From: Piromyces finnis
Taxonomy: Eukaryota; Neocallimastigomycota; Neocallimastigomycetes; Neocallimastigales; Neocallimastigaceae
Direction: 5' to 3'
Assembly (NCBI GenBank): GCA_002104945.1
Contig: MCFH01000008.1
Coordinates: 1,170,501-1,234,500, forward strand
DNA: 64,000 bases
This document shows, piece after piece, positions 30,458 to 41,811 of the stretch (positions are counted from its first letter, which is position 1; every line of letters begins with the position of its first letter). The notes under the pieces were generated by a model. That model made no database searches. It was not told the origin of the DNA and saw nothing but the letters and a program-made list of their open reading frames with translations. A program made the position numbers and the translations under genes.

Positions 30458-32285
30458 GAAATTAAAATTATTTTTTTATAATTATTCTATCTCAACAACA
30501 ACAACAACGATCAACTTAACCTTTTTTTATTATTTATAATAAATAGTTAAATTATAAATAAAATTATATTATAGAAATAATTTATATAATAAAAAAAGAA
30601 GATAATTTATATTTATTGATATATAATATAATAAATTAATTTAAATAATAAATTTTAATGAAATTCTATGGTAATTCATTAATTTATTAATAATTATTTA
30701 TATTATGTTGTGAAGTAAAAAGTATCTTTATTTTTTATTATTTTATTTATAACTATTATTTTATAGATATTTAAATCCTTATTAATATTACTATAGTAAA
30801 TTAATATTTATTTTGTATTTTAATGAAAAATATTATTATTTTAATTTAATTTTATTTAAAAAAGGAGTAATATATTTAAACTTTTTAAACAAGAATAATC
30901 ATGTAAAAAAAACAAACAAGGTTAACCATATATAAAAATAAAATAACAATAATATCAATGACTATATAGCCAAAACAAAACAAAACAAATAAAAAAAAAA
31001 AAAAAGCAAAACCAACCAACCAACCAACCAACCAACAATTAAAACAAAAACAAAAACAAAACAAACAAACAAACAAACAAACAAAAAAAAACAATATTAT
31101 TATATTTATAAACAGCAAATTAAAAAAAATTAACATTTTATCAATAAAAAATACTATAATTATAATTATTATATATATAAAGATAAAAAAAAAAAAAAAA
31201 AATTAAAATTACATCAAATTTATAGTTATTTTTAAAAAACTATTCATTCTATGTAATTATTATTATTATTATAAATAAATAGTAATTATAAATATTAATT
31301 ATAAATAATATAGATAGATAAATAGATGTTTTACAAAATTATAGTGTTTTATTCCCTTCCTTATTTCATATCTTTTAAAGATATAAAAAAAGATAATAAT
31401 AATAATAATAAAAAAAAAGTAATAAAATTTATAAGCTATTTATAATTTATTATTATCTCTAAATATCTAGCATTATTATTATTTTACATATATAAAATAA
31501 TTGATACTGTTATGATGCATAATATGTAAAAAAAAAAAAAACTTTATTCCTAAATAATTAATTTATATATTATTATATTATAAAATGTAAAGTATAATAC
31601 GATACTTTGATGATGAATCAAGCTATTTTTATTCTATTCTATTATATAGATAAAGGATGGTACGAATAAACAGATCAATTATAACTATCTTTTTTTTTTT
31701 TTATTTATAATAGAAAGAAAGCTTTTATTAATTTTTTCTTTATATTATTATTTATAATCTTTTTTTTTAGAATTTAATAATTTATTTATTTCCCCCTAAT
31801 TTGTGAAACATGTCAAACTAATTTTAATTTTTACACCAATAATATTTGGTAGTACAAAAATTTTAAACGTAGGATCCATTTATATATAATAAATAATATA
31901 TATATATAAAAAAAAAAATTTGTTTTTTATCAATAATAAAATCAAAAAAAATACTTTAAATAGGAAAAACAATTTATTTTAATAATATGAATCATATATT
32001 TTATTATATTTTAATATATATAATTAAAGAAAAAGCAAACTTTTATAATATGATATTATTTATAATTATAATAATAATCTTACTAATAATAATAATAAAA
32101 AAAGATAATTATTATATAATTTTAAATTATAAATGTATTATATTCTTTATTTGACTTTAATTTTTCAATTTTTATTCTATATACTTTCATAAAAAAATAA
32201 AGGCTTTTTTTTTTTTTTATTTTGTTAGAAAAAGGTATAAAAAGAGGTAGAGCAACATCCCATTTTTTTTAAAAAAAAGAAACAA
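30458..32285. other. 1.8-kb AT-rich gene-free interval
   Basis: Intergenic DNA between the SH3/RA gene and the chitin-binding gene. At 30970-31090 the plus strand is a purine/C tract of CCAA, AAAAC and AAAC units, with almost no T. Elsewhere there are A/T runs only. Just upstream of 32286 an A-rich leader precedes the ATG. No coding signal was seen. Confidence 0.5.
30972..31090. repeat. Strand-asymmetric (CCAA)n/(AAAC)n simple repeat
   Basis: About 120 bp of A/C-only sequence on the plus strand: AAAAC units, then about six CCAA units (31012-31035), then AAAAAC and AAAC units. The complement is G/T-only. Confidence 0.9.
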
Positions 32286-33449
32286 ATGGTTAATATGAAT
32301 TTTATTATAAGAAAAAAATTTTTAATATTTACAATATTGACAATAATAGTTATTATTAAAGTTATAAATGCGAAAAAATTTCAAATTCCTTCTTATAAAA
32401 GAAATTTTCCAGAGTTAGACATATCAACCAAACCAACAAATACTATAGTAGAAACTATTGTTACCACTACTACTAATCAATCGGATAAAATAAAAGTTAC
32501 TAATATACCAACATTTAAACCCTTATGTGGAATAGGTATGGGTCATTGTAGTGAAGGATATTGTTGTAGTCGATATGGATGGTGTGGAAAAACTAAGGAA
32601 TATTGTAATATCCAATTAGGTTGTCAACCAGAATTTGGCAAATGTAATTTTATAGAAGATTATACTTCAAATGATGGTCGTTGTGGTAAAGGAGTTGGTC
32701 ATTGTAAAGAAGGTTTTTGTTGTGGTAAAAACGGTTGGTGTGGTAAAACTAAAGAGTTTTGTGATCAAGACCAAGGATGTCAATTAGGTTATGGTAAATG
32801 TAATTCAAATATTCTATTCAAAAATATAAATCAATGTGGTGAAAATATTGGTCATTGTCAAAAAGGTTATTGTTGCAGTAAATTTGGTTGGTGTGAAAAA
32901 AATAGAGATTCATGTGATATAAATAAAGGCTGTCAACCGGAATATGGTAAATGTAATATACTAAAAACATCTACTTCAAAATATAATCAATGTGGTCAAG
33001 GAATTGGAAAATGTCCAAAGGGTAGTTGTTGTAGTAAATATGGATGGTGTGGAAAATCCGAAAAATATTGTAATATTGAAGCAGGTTGTCAATCAGAATT
33101 TGGTCATTGTCAATCAACAAAAGGAAGATGCGGTAAAAACATAGGTTTTTGTAGAAAGGGGGAATGTTGTAGTAAATATGGATGGTGTGGTAAATCAGAC
33201 AATCACTGTAATATGAATTATGGATGTCAATCAGAATTTGGTGATTGTAATTTAAAAAGTAAAACTAATACAAAGTCAAGTACAAACACAAAAAATATTA
33301 AATCGAACTATGATGAAAAAAAAGAAACTAAATTATCTAATAGAATTTCCATATTAAAGAATAAATCACTGAATGAAAAAGCAATCCCCAGAGTGAAAAG
33401 TTTTTCAAAATCTAAAAGTATTACAAATTCTTCAATTAAACCACAATAA
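32286..33449 (+). CDS. Secreted protein with five hevein-type (ChtBD1) chitin-binding domains
   Basis: Intronless gene, 387 residues. The N-terminus MVNMNFIIRKKFLIFTILTI followed by more hydrophobic residues and VINA is a signal peptide; Met4 is an alternative start. After a Thr-rich linker come five type 1 chitin-binding domains, at about residues 80-120, 133-172, 180-219, 232-271 and 275-315. Each has the hevein cysteine pattern, for example GHCSEGYCCSRYGWCGKT and GWCGK...YCN...GCQ.EFG.C, and the aromatic residues that contact N-acetylglucosamine (YGWCG). Domain 3 has GWCEKN in place of GWCGK. The C-terminal ~70 residues are Lys/Ser-rich without a domain. No catalytic domain is present. Likely roles are binding cell-wall chitin or sealing it from hydrolases. 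A TATA-like TATAAAA stands at 32236-32242, about 50 bp before the ATG. Confidence 0.92.
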   Translation: MVNMNFIIRKKFLIFTILTIIVIIKVINAKKFQIPSYKRNFPELDISTKPTNTIVETIVTTTTNQSDKIKVTNIPTFKPLCGIGMGHCSEGYCCSRYGWCGKTKEYCNIQLGCQPEFGKCNFIEDYTSNDGRCGKGVGHCKEGFCCGKNGWCGKTKEFCDQDQGCQLGYGKCNSNILFKNINQCGENIGHCQKGYCCSKFGWCEKNRDSCDINKGCQPEYGKCNILKTSTSKYNQCGQGIGKCPKGSCCSKYGWCGKSEKYCNIEAGCQSEFGHCQSTKGRCGKNIGFCRKGECCSKYGWCGKSDNHCNMNYGCQSEFGDCNLKSKTNTKSSTNTKNIKSNYDEKKETKLSNRISILKNKSLNEKAIPRVKSFSKSKSITNSSIKPQ

Positions 33450-34332
<883 letters not shown>

Positions 34333-34895
34333 ATTTTTTTTTTTTTTTTTTAACTTCCGAGTGCATTTCTCCCATCGATCAGAGTTAGCTCCAATGGTGG
34401 TTCTTAGAGAAACGTTGGCTCATTCCTATTGCTAGGTGGTTGTGACCCTCCTGGTCTGTCATACTGTTTCTTCAGCTTCGACGCTCACTTAATCCATGTA
34501 CATTAGATGCATGTCGTTGTACGATATTTCACAACTACAATGCTAAGCCTCTTATAGTCAATTTGATCACGTGTCAACCGCCCCCTAATGTTTACACTTA
34601 AATTGATTAAGGAATATTATGTGTTTTTGGCATAGCCTAAGTCACCACTTATTAAGTTCTAATTTGGAATGTACCATGTACACTAGACCCTCTCAGGCCG
34701 GCTAGACGAGTGTTATTATCATAGTAGTAAATTAGAAAGTTCATTTATACTTACCTGAATATCATAACCCAACCCATGGCAAACCCAGTGGGAAAATCCA
34801 CAGGCACTGACATCTGCGGGGTCGAACCAGAAGCCTTATGTATGCTAAGGAAACGCCTTAACAACCAGGATAAAAACTGGAACGACCAAATATTA
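34333..34895 (-). mobile_element. SINE-like element: tRNA-like head, LINE-related middle, A-tail
   Basis: A roughly 560-bp island of mixed base composition in otherwise AT-rich DNA. Read on the minus strand it begins near 34890. It has GTTGTTAAGGCG, like the D-arm/A-box of Ser/Leu tRNAs, at 34853-34866. A perfect 5-bp stem CCTTA/TAAGG with a 7-nt loop follows, and then GGTTCGACCCC, an exact B-box (34818-34828). It ends in GGAAGTTAAAAAA, an A-tail (T-run about 34333-34350 on plus). Bases 34444-34486 match the 3' coding end of the window's LINE (54497-54539) at 38 of 43 positions. The tRNA folding is degenerate, so this is not a working tRNA. It is probably a SINE mobilised by this or a related LINE. 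Confidence 0.6.
34818..34828 (-). promoter_or_regulatory. RNA polymerase III B-box in the SINE head
   Basis: Minus-strand GGTTCGACCCC fits the B-box consensus GGTTCGANNCC exactly. The A-box-like GTTGTTAAGGCG lies about 25-50 bp upstream, the spacing of a tRNA gene. This suggests TFIIIC binding in the parent element. Confidence 0.6.
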
Positions 34896-34969
34896 ATATG
34901 ATCTTTCAACACAGCTCATTTAATATACAAATTAATAAACAATTAATAAATTAATTAATTAATAGCAAA

Positions 34970-35168
<199 letters not shown>

Positions 35169-36026
35169 AATAAATTTAAGACTTTAAAATTATAAATCAA
35201 TACACGTATACGATATAAAATATTATTGGTTTATCAATTACATCAACAAATTAATGTAAAATAAGTATTTTAATTTTTTTTTATTATTAAAACAGGCTTA
35301 TTAACAAAAAGAATTAAAATATTTAAAAGATGATATAGAAATGGAAACATAAAATAGAAAAATCCTTTTATAAAAAGATTGGTTATTAAAAGGAAAAAAA
35401 AAAAAAAACGATTAAAATATGGTCAAGCACTTTTATTTTGTGTCCTGTATTTTTTAATAACAAAAGAAATAATGGAAATATTATTTAATATGAAATAGAA
35501 ATAATTAGAAAAATTTTAATTTATTTCTGTTAATTTATTCTAGAAAATTACCTTTTCAAATTTGATGGAAAAAAATTATAAACTTTAATTCATAGTAAAA
35601 TTTAGAGGAAGAATAATCGAGAAATTACTAGGACAAAGTTTATTGTCAATCCATTAATAATCAATTAAAAATTTATTACAAATATATTATGAATGCATTA
35701 TAATATATATTAATATTATATAAAAAATTTTAATTTTCATTTCATAAAAATTCATATAAATATTCATTATTTTTTTTTAAAAAAATTTTTTTCATCATTA
35801 TCAAATAGTAATTGTTTTTTTATTAATAAATTTATAAATAGTATAATACCACAAAAATTTAAATACTATTTACATATAGAAAACAAAATAAAACAGAGAA
35901 AATTACTTAGCAATTATAAAAACATATTAATACAATAATAACAATAAAATTTTTAACAACAAAAAAAAATTAATTATTTTTGAAAAAATAAATATATATC
36001 TATAGAAAAAAGAATAAAAATCAAAA
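35169..36026. promoter_or_regulatory. Upstream region of the Hsp70 gene
   Basis: About 860 bp of AT-rich DNA before the Hsp70 ATG. TTCTAGAA at 35538-35545 is an exact pair of inverted heat-shock-element modules (TTCnnGAA), followed by a degenerate third. TATAAAAA at 35915-35922, 105 bp before the ATG, is a candidate TATA box. The leader is A-rich. Both assignments rest on short motifs in AT-rich sequence. Confidence 0.3.
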
Positions 36027-37982
36027 ATGGTCTCATCTGTTGGTATTGATTTAGGTACTACCTACTCTTGTGTAGGTGTCTGGCAAAACGATCGTGTTGA
36101 AATTATTCCAAATGATCAAGGTAACCGTACTACTCCATCTTATGTTGCCTTTACTGATTCTGAACGTTTAATTGGTGATGCTGCTAAGAACCAAGCTGCT
36201 ATGAACCCAACTAACACTGTTTTCGATGCTAAGCGTCTTATTGGTCGTCGTTTCAATGATGCTGAAGTCCAATCTGATATGAAGCACTGGCCTTTCAAGG
36301 TTATTGAAAAGTCTAGCAAGCCATACATTCAAGTTGAATTCAAGGGTGAAACCAAGGAATTCACTGCTGAAGAAGTTTCATCTATGGTTCTTACTAAGAT
36401 GAAGGATACTGCTGAAGCTTACTTAGGTGAAAAGGTTGCTAACGCTGTTATTACTGTTCCAGCTTACTTCAACGATTCTCAACGTCAAGCTACTAAGGAT
36501 GCTGGTCTTATTGCTGGTCTTAATGTTCTTCGTATCATTAACGAACCAACTGCTGCTGCCATTGCCTACGGTCTTGACAAGAAGACTGAAGGTGAAAAGA
36601 ACGTTTTAATTTTCGATCTTGGTGGTGGTACATTCGATGTTTCCCTTCTTACTATTGAAGATGGTATTTTCGAAGTTAAGGCTACTGCTGGAGATACTCA
36701 CTTAGGTGGTGAAGATTTCGATAACCGTCTTGTTCAACACTTCTCTCAAGAATTCAAGAGAAAGTACAAGAAGGACATTTCTTCTAACCCAAGATCCTTA
36801 CGTCGTTTAAGAACTGCTTGTGAACGTGCCAAGCGTACTCTTTCTTCTTCTACTCAAACCTCTATTGAAATTGATTCCCTTTACGAAGGTATTGATTTCT
36901 ACACTTCTATTACTCGTGCTCGTTTCGAAGAAATTAATTCTGATTTATTCAGAAAGGTTATTGACCCAGTAGAAAAGGTTATTAACGATGCTAAATTAGA
37001 CAAATCTTCTATCCACGAAATCGTTCTTGTTGGTGGTTCTACTCGTATTCCAAAGGTCCAAAGTTTAGTTTCCCAATACTTCAATGGTAAGGAACCATCC
37101 AAGTCCATTAACCCAGATGAAGCTGTTGCTTACGGTGCTGCTGTTCAAGCTGCTATTCTTTCTGGTGAAACTTCTGAAAAGACTCAAGATTTACTTTTAC
37201 TTGATGTTACTCCACTTTCTCTTGGTATTGAAACCGCTGGTGGTGTCATGACTACTTTAATTAAGCGTAATACTACTATTCCAACTAAGAAGTCTGATAT
37301 TTTCTCTACTTACTCCGATAACCAACCAGCTGTCTCTATTCAAGTATTCGAAGGTGAACGTTCTTTAACTAAAGATAACAACTTATTAGGTAAATTCGAA
37401 TTAACTGGTATTCCACCAGCTCCACGTGGTGTTCCACAAATTGAAGTTACCTTCGATATTGATGCCAACGGTATTCTTAACGTTTCTGCTCTTGATAAGA
37501 CCACTGGTAAGTCTAACAAGATTACCATTACTAACGATAAGGGTAGATTATCTAAGGAAGAAATTGAACGTATGGTTAACGATGCTGAAAAGTTTAAGGA
37601 AGAAGATGCCAAGGTTGCTGAAAGAGTTGCTTCTAAGAACAGTCTTGAATCCTACGCTTACCAACTTCGTAACACCATTCAAGATGAAAAGATTGCTGGT
37701 ATTCTCGATGCTGCTGATAAGGAAAAGTTAAACAAGGCTATTGATGATGCTATTGAATGGTTAGACCACAACCAAGAAGCTACTAAGGAAGAATATGAAA
37801 GTCGCAGAAAGGAATTAGAAGGTGTTGCCAACCCAATCATGACTAAGATGTACCAACAAGCTGGTGCTGGTGCTGGTGCTGCTCCAGGCGGTTTCCCAGG
37901 TGCTGCTCCAGGAGGATTCCCAGGTGGTGCTGCTCCAAATGCTGGTTCCAACAATGGTCCAACTGTTGAAGAAGTTGATTAA
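36027..37982 (+). CDS. Cytosolic Hsp70 chaperone (SSA type)
   Basis: Intronless gene for a 651-residue Hsp70, the usual length. The ATPase domain starts [15 protein letters not shown] and has phosphate-loop and adenosine-site motifs [12 protein letters not shown] and [12 protein letters not shown]. The linker is [13 protein letters not shown]. The substrate domain contains [18 protein letters not shown]. The lid ends in a Gly/Ala/Pro-rich [14 protein letters not shown] segment and terminates GPTVEEVD, the EEVD motif that binds TPR co-chaperones in the cytosol and nucleus. No leader peptide or HDEL signal is present, so it is neither mitochondrial nor ER. Codon use is strongly biased (GGT, GCT, AAG, TTC, CAA), unlike its neighbours, as expected of a very highly expressed gene. 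Adjacent genes are unrelated. Confidence 0.98.
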   Translation: MVSSVGIDLGTTYSCVGVWQNDRVEIIPNDQGNRTTPSYVAFTDSERLIGDAAKNQAAMNPTNTVFDAKRLIGRRFNDAEVQSDMKHWPFKVIEKSSKPYIQVEFKGETKEFTAEEVSSMVLTKMKDTAEAYLGEKVANAVITVPAYFNDSQRQATKDAGLIAGLNVLRIINEPTAAAIAYGLDKKTEGEKNVLIFDLGGGTFDVSLLTIEDGIFEVKATAGDTHLGGEDFDNRLVQHFSQEFKRKYKKDISSNPRSLRRLRTACERAKRTLSSSTQTSIEIDSLYEGIDFYTSITRARFEEINSDLFRKVIDPVEKVINDAKLDKSSIHEIVLVGGSTRIPKVQSLVSQYFNGKEPSKSINPDEAVAYGAAVQAAILSGETSEKTQDLLLLDVTPLSLGIETAGGVMTTLIKRNTTIPTKKSDIFSTYSDNQPAVSIQVFEGERSLTKDNNLLGKFELTGIPPAPRGVPQIEVTFDIDANGILNVSALDKTTGKSNKITITNDKGRLSKEEIERMVNDAEKFKEEDAKVAERVASKNSLESYAYQLRNTIQDEKIAGILDAADKEKLNKAIDDAIEWLDHNQEATKEEYESRRKELEGVANPIMTKMYQQAGAGAGAAPGGFPGAAPGGFPGGAAPNAGSNNGPTVEEVD

Positions 37983-38277
37983 ATTAAGTGAATTCAATAG
38001 AATCATTAAAATTATATTAATATAACAAATAAATATATTAACTTGTAAATAATTATAACAATCATCATTAGAAAAAAGAGAATATTCTATTATTTAACAT
38101 CATTCATAATTAATTTATTTTAAAATACCTATCTATTTCTTATTAAATTAAACAAGCATACATATAAAATAAAATAAATAAAAAAAAAAAAATATTTTTT
38201 AAAAAAAATTATAAAGTAAATGTTATGATTAAGAATTTTGTGTGTTTATTATTTTTTTAAAAGTATGAGTTTTTTCA

Positions 38278-38309
<32 letters not shown>

Positions 38310-38438
38310 AAAAGTAAAAAAGTTTGTGACGATTATTTAAGTATACATGAGTATTATTATTTTTAAATCTATTTTGAAGTAAATAAATAAATTATTTTTG
38401 TTGGTTATTTTTGAAGGCAATAAGCTAATTTTGATACT
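37983..38438. other. Hsp70 3' flank
   Basis: AT-rich 3' UTR and intergenic DNA with A- and T-runs (for example TTTTC repeats at about 38278-38310). No gene is seen before the LINE relic that begins near 38439. Confidence 0.5.
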
Positions 38439-38549
38439 GTCAACAGTCAACAAGGATTTATGTTCAAAAGGTTGAAAGCAATAACCAAGAGCGTCAATGA
38501 TAAAGAAGCAGTTAGGCAGATAAGTAGAGCAAGTACACATAATTTTTAA
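38439..38549 (+). pseudogene. Old, diverged LINE 3'-end relic
   Basis: Plus-strand translation from 38460 gives MFKRLKAITKSVNDKEAVRQ then ISRASTHNF and a stop. It aligns with the last residues of the intact LINE protein (MFKRFEATSKSVNAEETVRQ then ARRASATNGDHNF). The preceding codons give VNSQQGF against AIGQQWS. DNA divergence is clear, so this is an older or different-subfamily copy. It lies about 55 bp upstream of a much younger truncated copy. Confidence 0.75.
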
Positions 38550-38604
38550 ATTTTTATTTTTTAAATACATATGTACTAATAATTTTAATTAAAATAATAA
38601 AGGC

Positions 38605-39131
38605 TTTATTTAAATTCCTTCTTGGGGGAAGAAGTTTTAACAATATTAATTACAATTCAAGGGAATGGAAAGAACTTTGTAAGCGTCAGATTCAATCTGG
38701 TACTAATGAAGGAACACCATTCTTGACGGTAACTGCGGAACTTCTAACCAAAATCATGCCTTTTGCTATTGGCCAGCAATGGTCAATGTTCAAAAGGTTT
38801 GAAGCAACATCCAAGAGCGTCAATGCTGAAGAAACAGTAAGACAGGCCAGGAGGGCCAGCGCAACCAATGGAGATCATAATTTTGTTCCATGACAAAATT
38901 TTAATCTTTGGCTCGGTGTCCCATTGGAAGTCAAATACAATTATTATACTTTAGTATGATAGTGGCTTTCTTACTTTAATTAAAATTACTAGAATACATT
39001 ATACCCAATTTTTATTCATTTGTGTTTATATAAACATATTTTTTTTTATTTTTATTTTTATTTTTAATTTTTTTATTACATGTATTATAATTTTAATTAA
39101 ATTAATAATAAAGTTTAAAATATTTGATGCC

Positions 39132-39169
<38 letters not shown>
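38605..39169 (+). mobile_element. 5'-truncated LINE copy with 3' UTR and poly(A)
   Basis: Plus-strand copy of the last ~280 bp of the LINE ORF plus the whole 3' UTR and a 35-nt A-tail (39135-39169). It is nearly identical to the minus-strand element at 54-59 kb, including the TTCCTTCTTGGGGGAAGAAG block, the terminal coding bases and the GATGCCGTTAAAA end. It starts abruptly near 38605-38608, typical of incomplete target-primed reverse transcription. The encoded tail (GGRSFNNIN... to HNFVP stop) is intact but has no start. Confidence 0.93.
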
Positions 39170-39171
<2 letters not shown>

Positions 39172-40015
39172 CTGATTGACTGTTATTGAGAGTGTCGATG
39201 ACGAAAGGATAAGATAAAGAAAAAAAATCCTGGTACAGAATCGAATAATAATGATAGTAATCCATAAGGAATTATCATTGAGGAACTGGAAAGAATTAAA
39301 AAAAAAAAAAAAAATTTTTTTCTTCTTCTTTACTCATTAAGTTAAAGATTTTATTATATTGTGTTATTGGTTATTGAATATTCATATTTAATTATAATTA
39401 TCTAGTCCTACTATTTATTTATTTAGTTCATATCTATATCCATATTTATAAAGCATATATTTATTAATTAAATATATATATTATATCATTAATAATATAA
39501 AAATATAAAATAAAAAGAAAATAAAGAATATTGTAAATAATAAAAAAAAACAAATTTTTATAACTTTACAAAAAAGATTAAATATTGAGATACTTTCTAA
39601 GCATAATTTTTTATTGACTATTGTAGTATACATTTCCATTTATTAGGATAATCCTAATGTTTTTTTTTATTTTTAATTATGTTGAATATAATTATTCATA
39701 AAAATGTTCAAGTTTTTTTGTTTTTAAAATAAAAAATATAACTTTACAAATAGAAAAATTTATTATAAACTATTAAAATTTTTCCAAAATATTTGTGAAA
39801 CAATAATAATAGGTGTAAAAATAATGAAACCAAATTTTTTTTTTAAAATATATATATACTTTTTTCTTTATTGTAATACTCTATTAAAATTGAATTAGTT
39901 TTAATAATAAGTAATTCAATTGAATATAGGAATAATAAATAATAATATTAACCTAAATCAACTTTCCTTGAAAAATACACCGGTATATATTAAAGAAAAA
40001 AAAATAAAAATAAAA
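39170..40015. other. AT-rich intergenic DNA before DGAT2
   Basis: After the LINE A-tail, 39171-39310 has somewhat mixed composition, including GAGAGTGTCGATGACGAAAG, which faintly resembles the LINE segment encoding SVNDKEAVR. It is followed by another A-run (39299-39314). The rest is AT-rich, ending in the A-rich leader of the DGAT2 gene. Confidence 0.4.
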
Positions 40016-41811
40016 ATGGAATTAAAAGAGAATAAAAAGGAAGATATTAATGATAATGAAGAAATTGCCAAAGAAAAACAACCAACTCTTTCAGAAACTA
40101 TTGCTGTCTGTATATGGGCGGCTAATATGTTTGTTGGTATGGGACTTTTTGCAGTTTTAATGTGTTTCAAATACACCAGAATATTAATGATTATTTATTA
40201 TATTTGGATTATTTATGATAACATGGTGAACAAAACTCCAATTTATGGTAGAAAAAGTGAATTTGTTAGAAACATGAAATTATGGAAGCTTGTTAGAGAT
40301 TGTAATTGATAGAACGATAATAACAACACAACAATTATATATTTATTGAATTTATGTAAATATCTAAAATGTTAATACATATTTATAATATTTTATTGAA
40401 TAGATTTCCCAATTAGATTACATAAATCAGCCAATTTAGATGGAAACAAACAATATTTATTTGGTAAATAATAAAAATCTTTATTTCTAAACAATTTATT
40501 ATTTAACAAGAAAATGAAAATGAATAATATTAAACTTTAAGGAAATTGAAGAAAATTTTAAATAATTAAAAATAAATTATTTTTTATTATTTACTAATTA
40601 GGTTTCCATCCTCATGGTATTGTTAGTATTTCTGCAAATATTACTTTTGCTGCTAATGCTCTTTCAATTAGTAACACTTTCCCAGGTGTTAACATTAGAC
40701 TTGCCACTATCCCAATTAATTTTTGGTATTTTTTTTTTTTATTTCTTTTTATATAAGATATTGATAATTATAAGGCGGAAATATTAAGTATAAAATTTTT
40801 TTTTTAAAAAAAAATTAAATTAGGGTACCATTTTGGAGAGATTATATTTTATTAATTGGTTATTGTGACTGTGATAGAAAAGCCATTACTAGTATTTACA
40901 AAAAAACAAAGCATTCTGTAAATATCACTAATGATACATCTTTATTCCTATATATAAAAAAAATATGGATTATTTATTGAAATATAAAATATTGATTTAA
41001 ATTATTGTTTTTATTTTATTTATAATTATATTATTATGTAATTCATAATTTAATAGACTATGATTGTTATTGGTGGTGCTAATGAATGTAAGTTTTTTAT
41101 AAGCAATTCCCCCTCTTTTTAATATATAGTCTTGTCATTTAAATAAGTAATATTCTAATTTACCTGTTTTCATGTATGAAATAAAAAAAAAAATAAATAG
41201 CAAACTATTCAAATCCAGGTGTATACAAAATTATCCTAAAAAGAAGAAAAGGTTTTGTTAAAATTGCTTTAAAGAATGGGTAAGAAGAAATTATCGAATA
41301 GAAAAATTAATTAACTTTAAAAAGTTTATATATTTTATAAATAATTTTCTTTTATATATTATTAAATTCAATCTATATTAATTTTCTTTTCTTTCTTTCT
41401 TTTTTTTATTTTTATATATATTTCAAATAATCACATACTTTTCTTGTTAATAAATTAATAATTAATAAATTTATTAAATATAGTATTTCTTTAGTTCCAG
41501 TTTTAAACTTTGGTGAAGTTGATATCTTTGATCAACATAAAGGTTTTGATACCTTAAATAAATATCTTAAGAGTTATTTAGGTTTTCGTCTTCCAACCTT
41601 TTATGGTCGTTTGAAGCTTTGGATTCCATATTCTAAACCAATTAATATTGTTACTGGTATTCCAATTGATTGTCCAAAAATTGAAAATCCAACAAATGAA
41701 GAAGTTCAAAAATATTTAGATTTATATATTGCTGAATTACAAAGAATATGGGATAATAACAAAGACTTATATGCTAAGAATAGAAAGACTGAACTTGAAT
41801 TAGTCGAATAA
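40016..41811 (+). CDS. Diacylglycerol O-acyltransferase, DGAT2 family
   Basis: Seven exons (40016-40301, 40404-40463, 40602-40725, 40824-40917, 41057-41087, 41201-41279, 41484-41811) encode 333 residues, normal for DGAT2; all phases agree. ATG 40016 is the first in-frame ATG, in an A-rich context. An acidic N-terminal arm is followed by two close hydrophobic segments (about 36-70), the family's ER-membrane hairpin. Conserved blocks follow: YFPIRLHK (YFP block), FGFHPHGI with the catalytic-type HPHG, FWVPFWRD, IVIGGANES, and RRKGFVKIALKNGISLVPVL with NFGE. The enzyme joins acyl-CoA to diacylglycerol to make storage triacylglycerol at the ER or lipid droplet. Monoacylglycerol or wax acyltransferase activity cannot be excluded, because these share the family. 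Confidence 0.93.

Noticed and set aside
30885-31136. Minus-strand 83-codon ORF
   Set aside because: The composition is Phe/Leu/Val/Cys runs produced by the (AAAC)n/(CCAA)n simple repeat; no domain or start context.
34800-34890. A functional tRNA gene
   Set aside because: A- and B-box-like segments and one 5-bp stem are present, but there is no acceptor stem, the T-arm does not fold properly and position 33 is not T. The LINE-like segment and A-tail indicate a SINE head instead.
39920-40015. An earlier start for the DGAT2 gene
   Set aside because: The upstream in-frame extension begins with TTG, not ATG. The first in-frame ATG is 40016, in an A-rich leader context.
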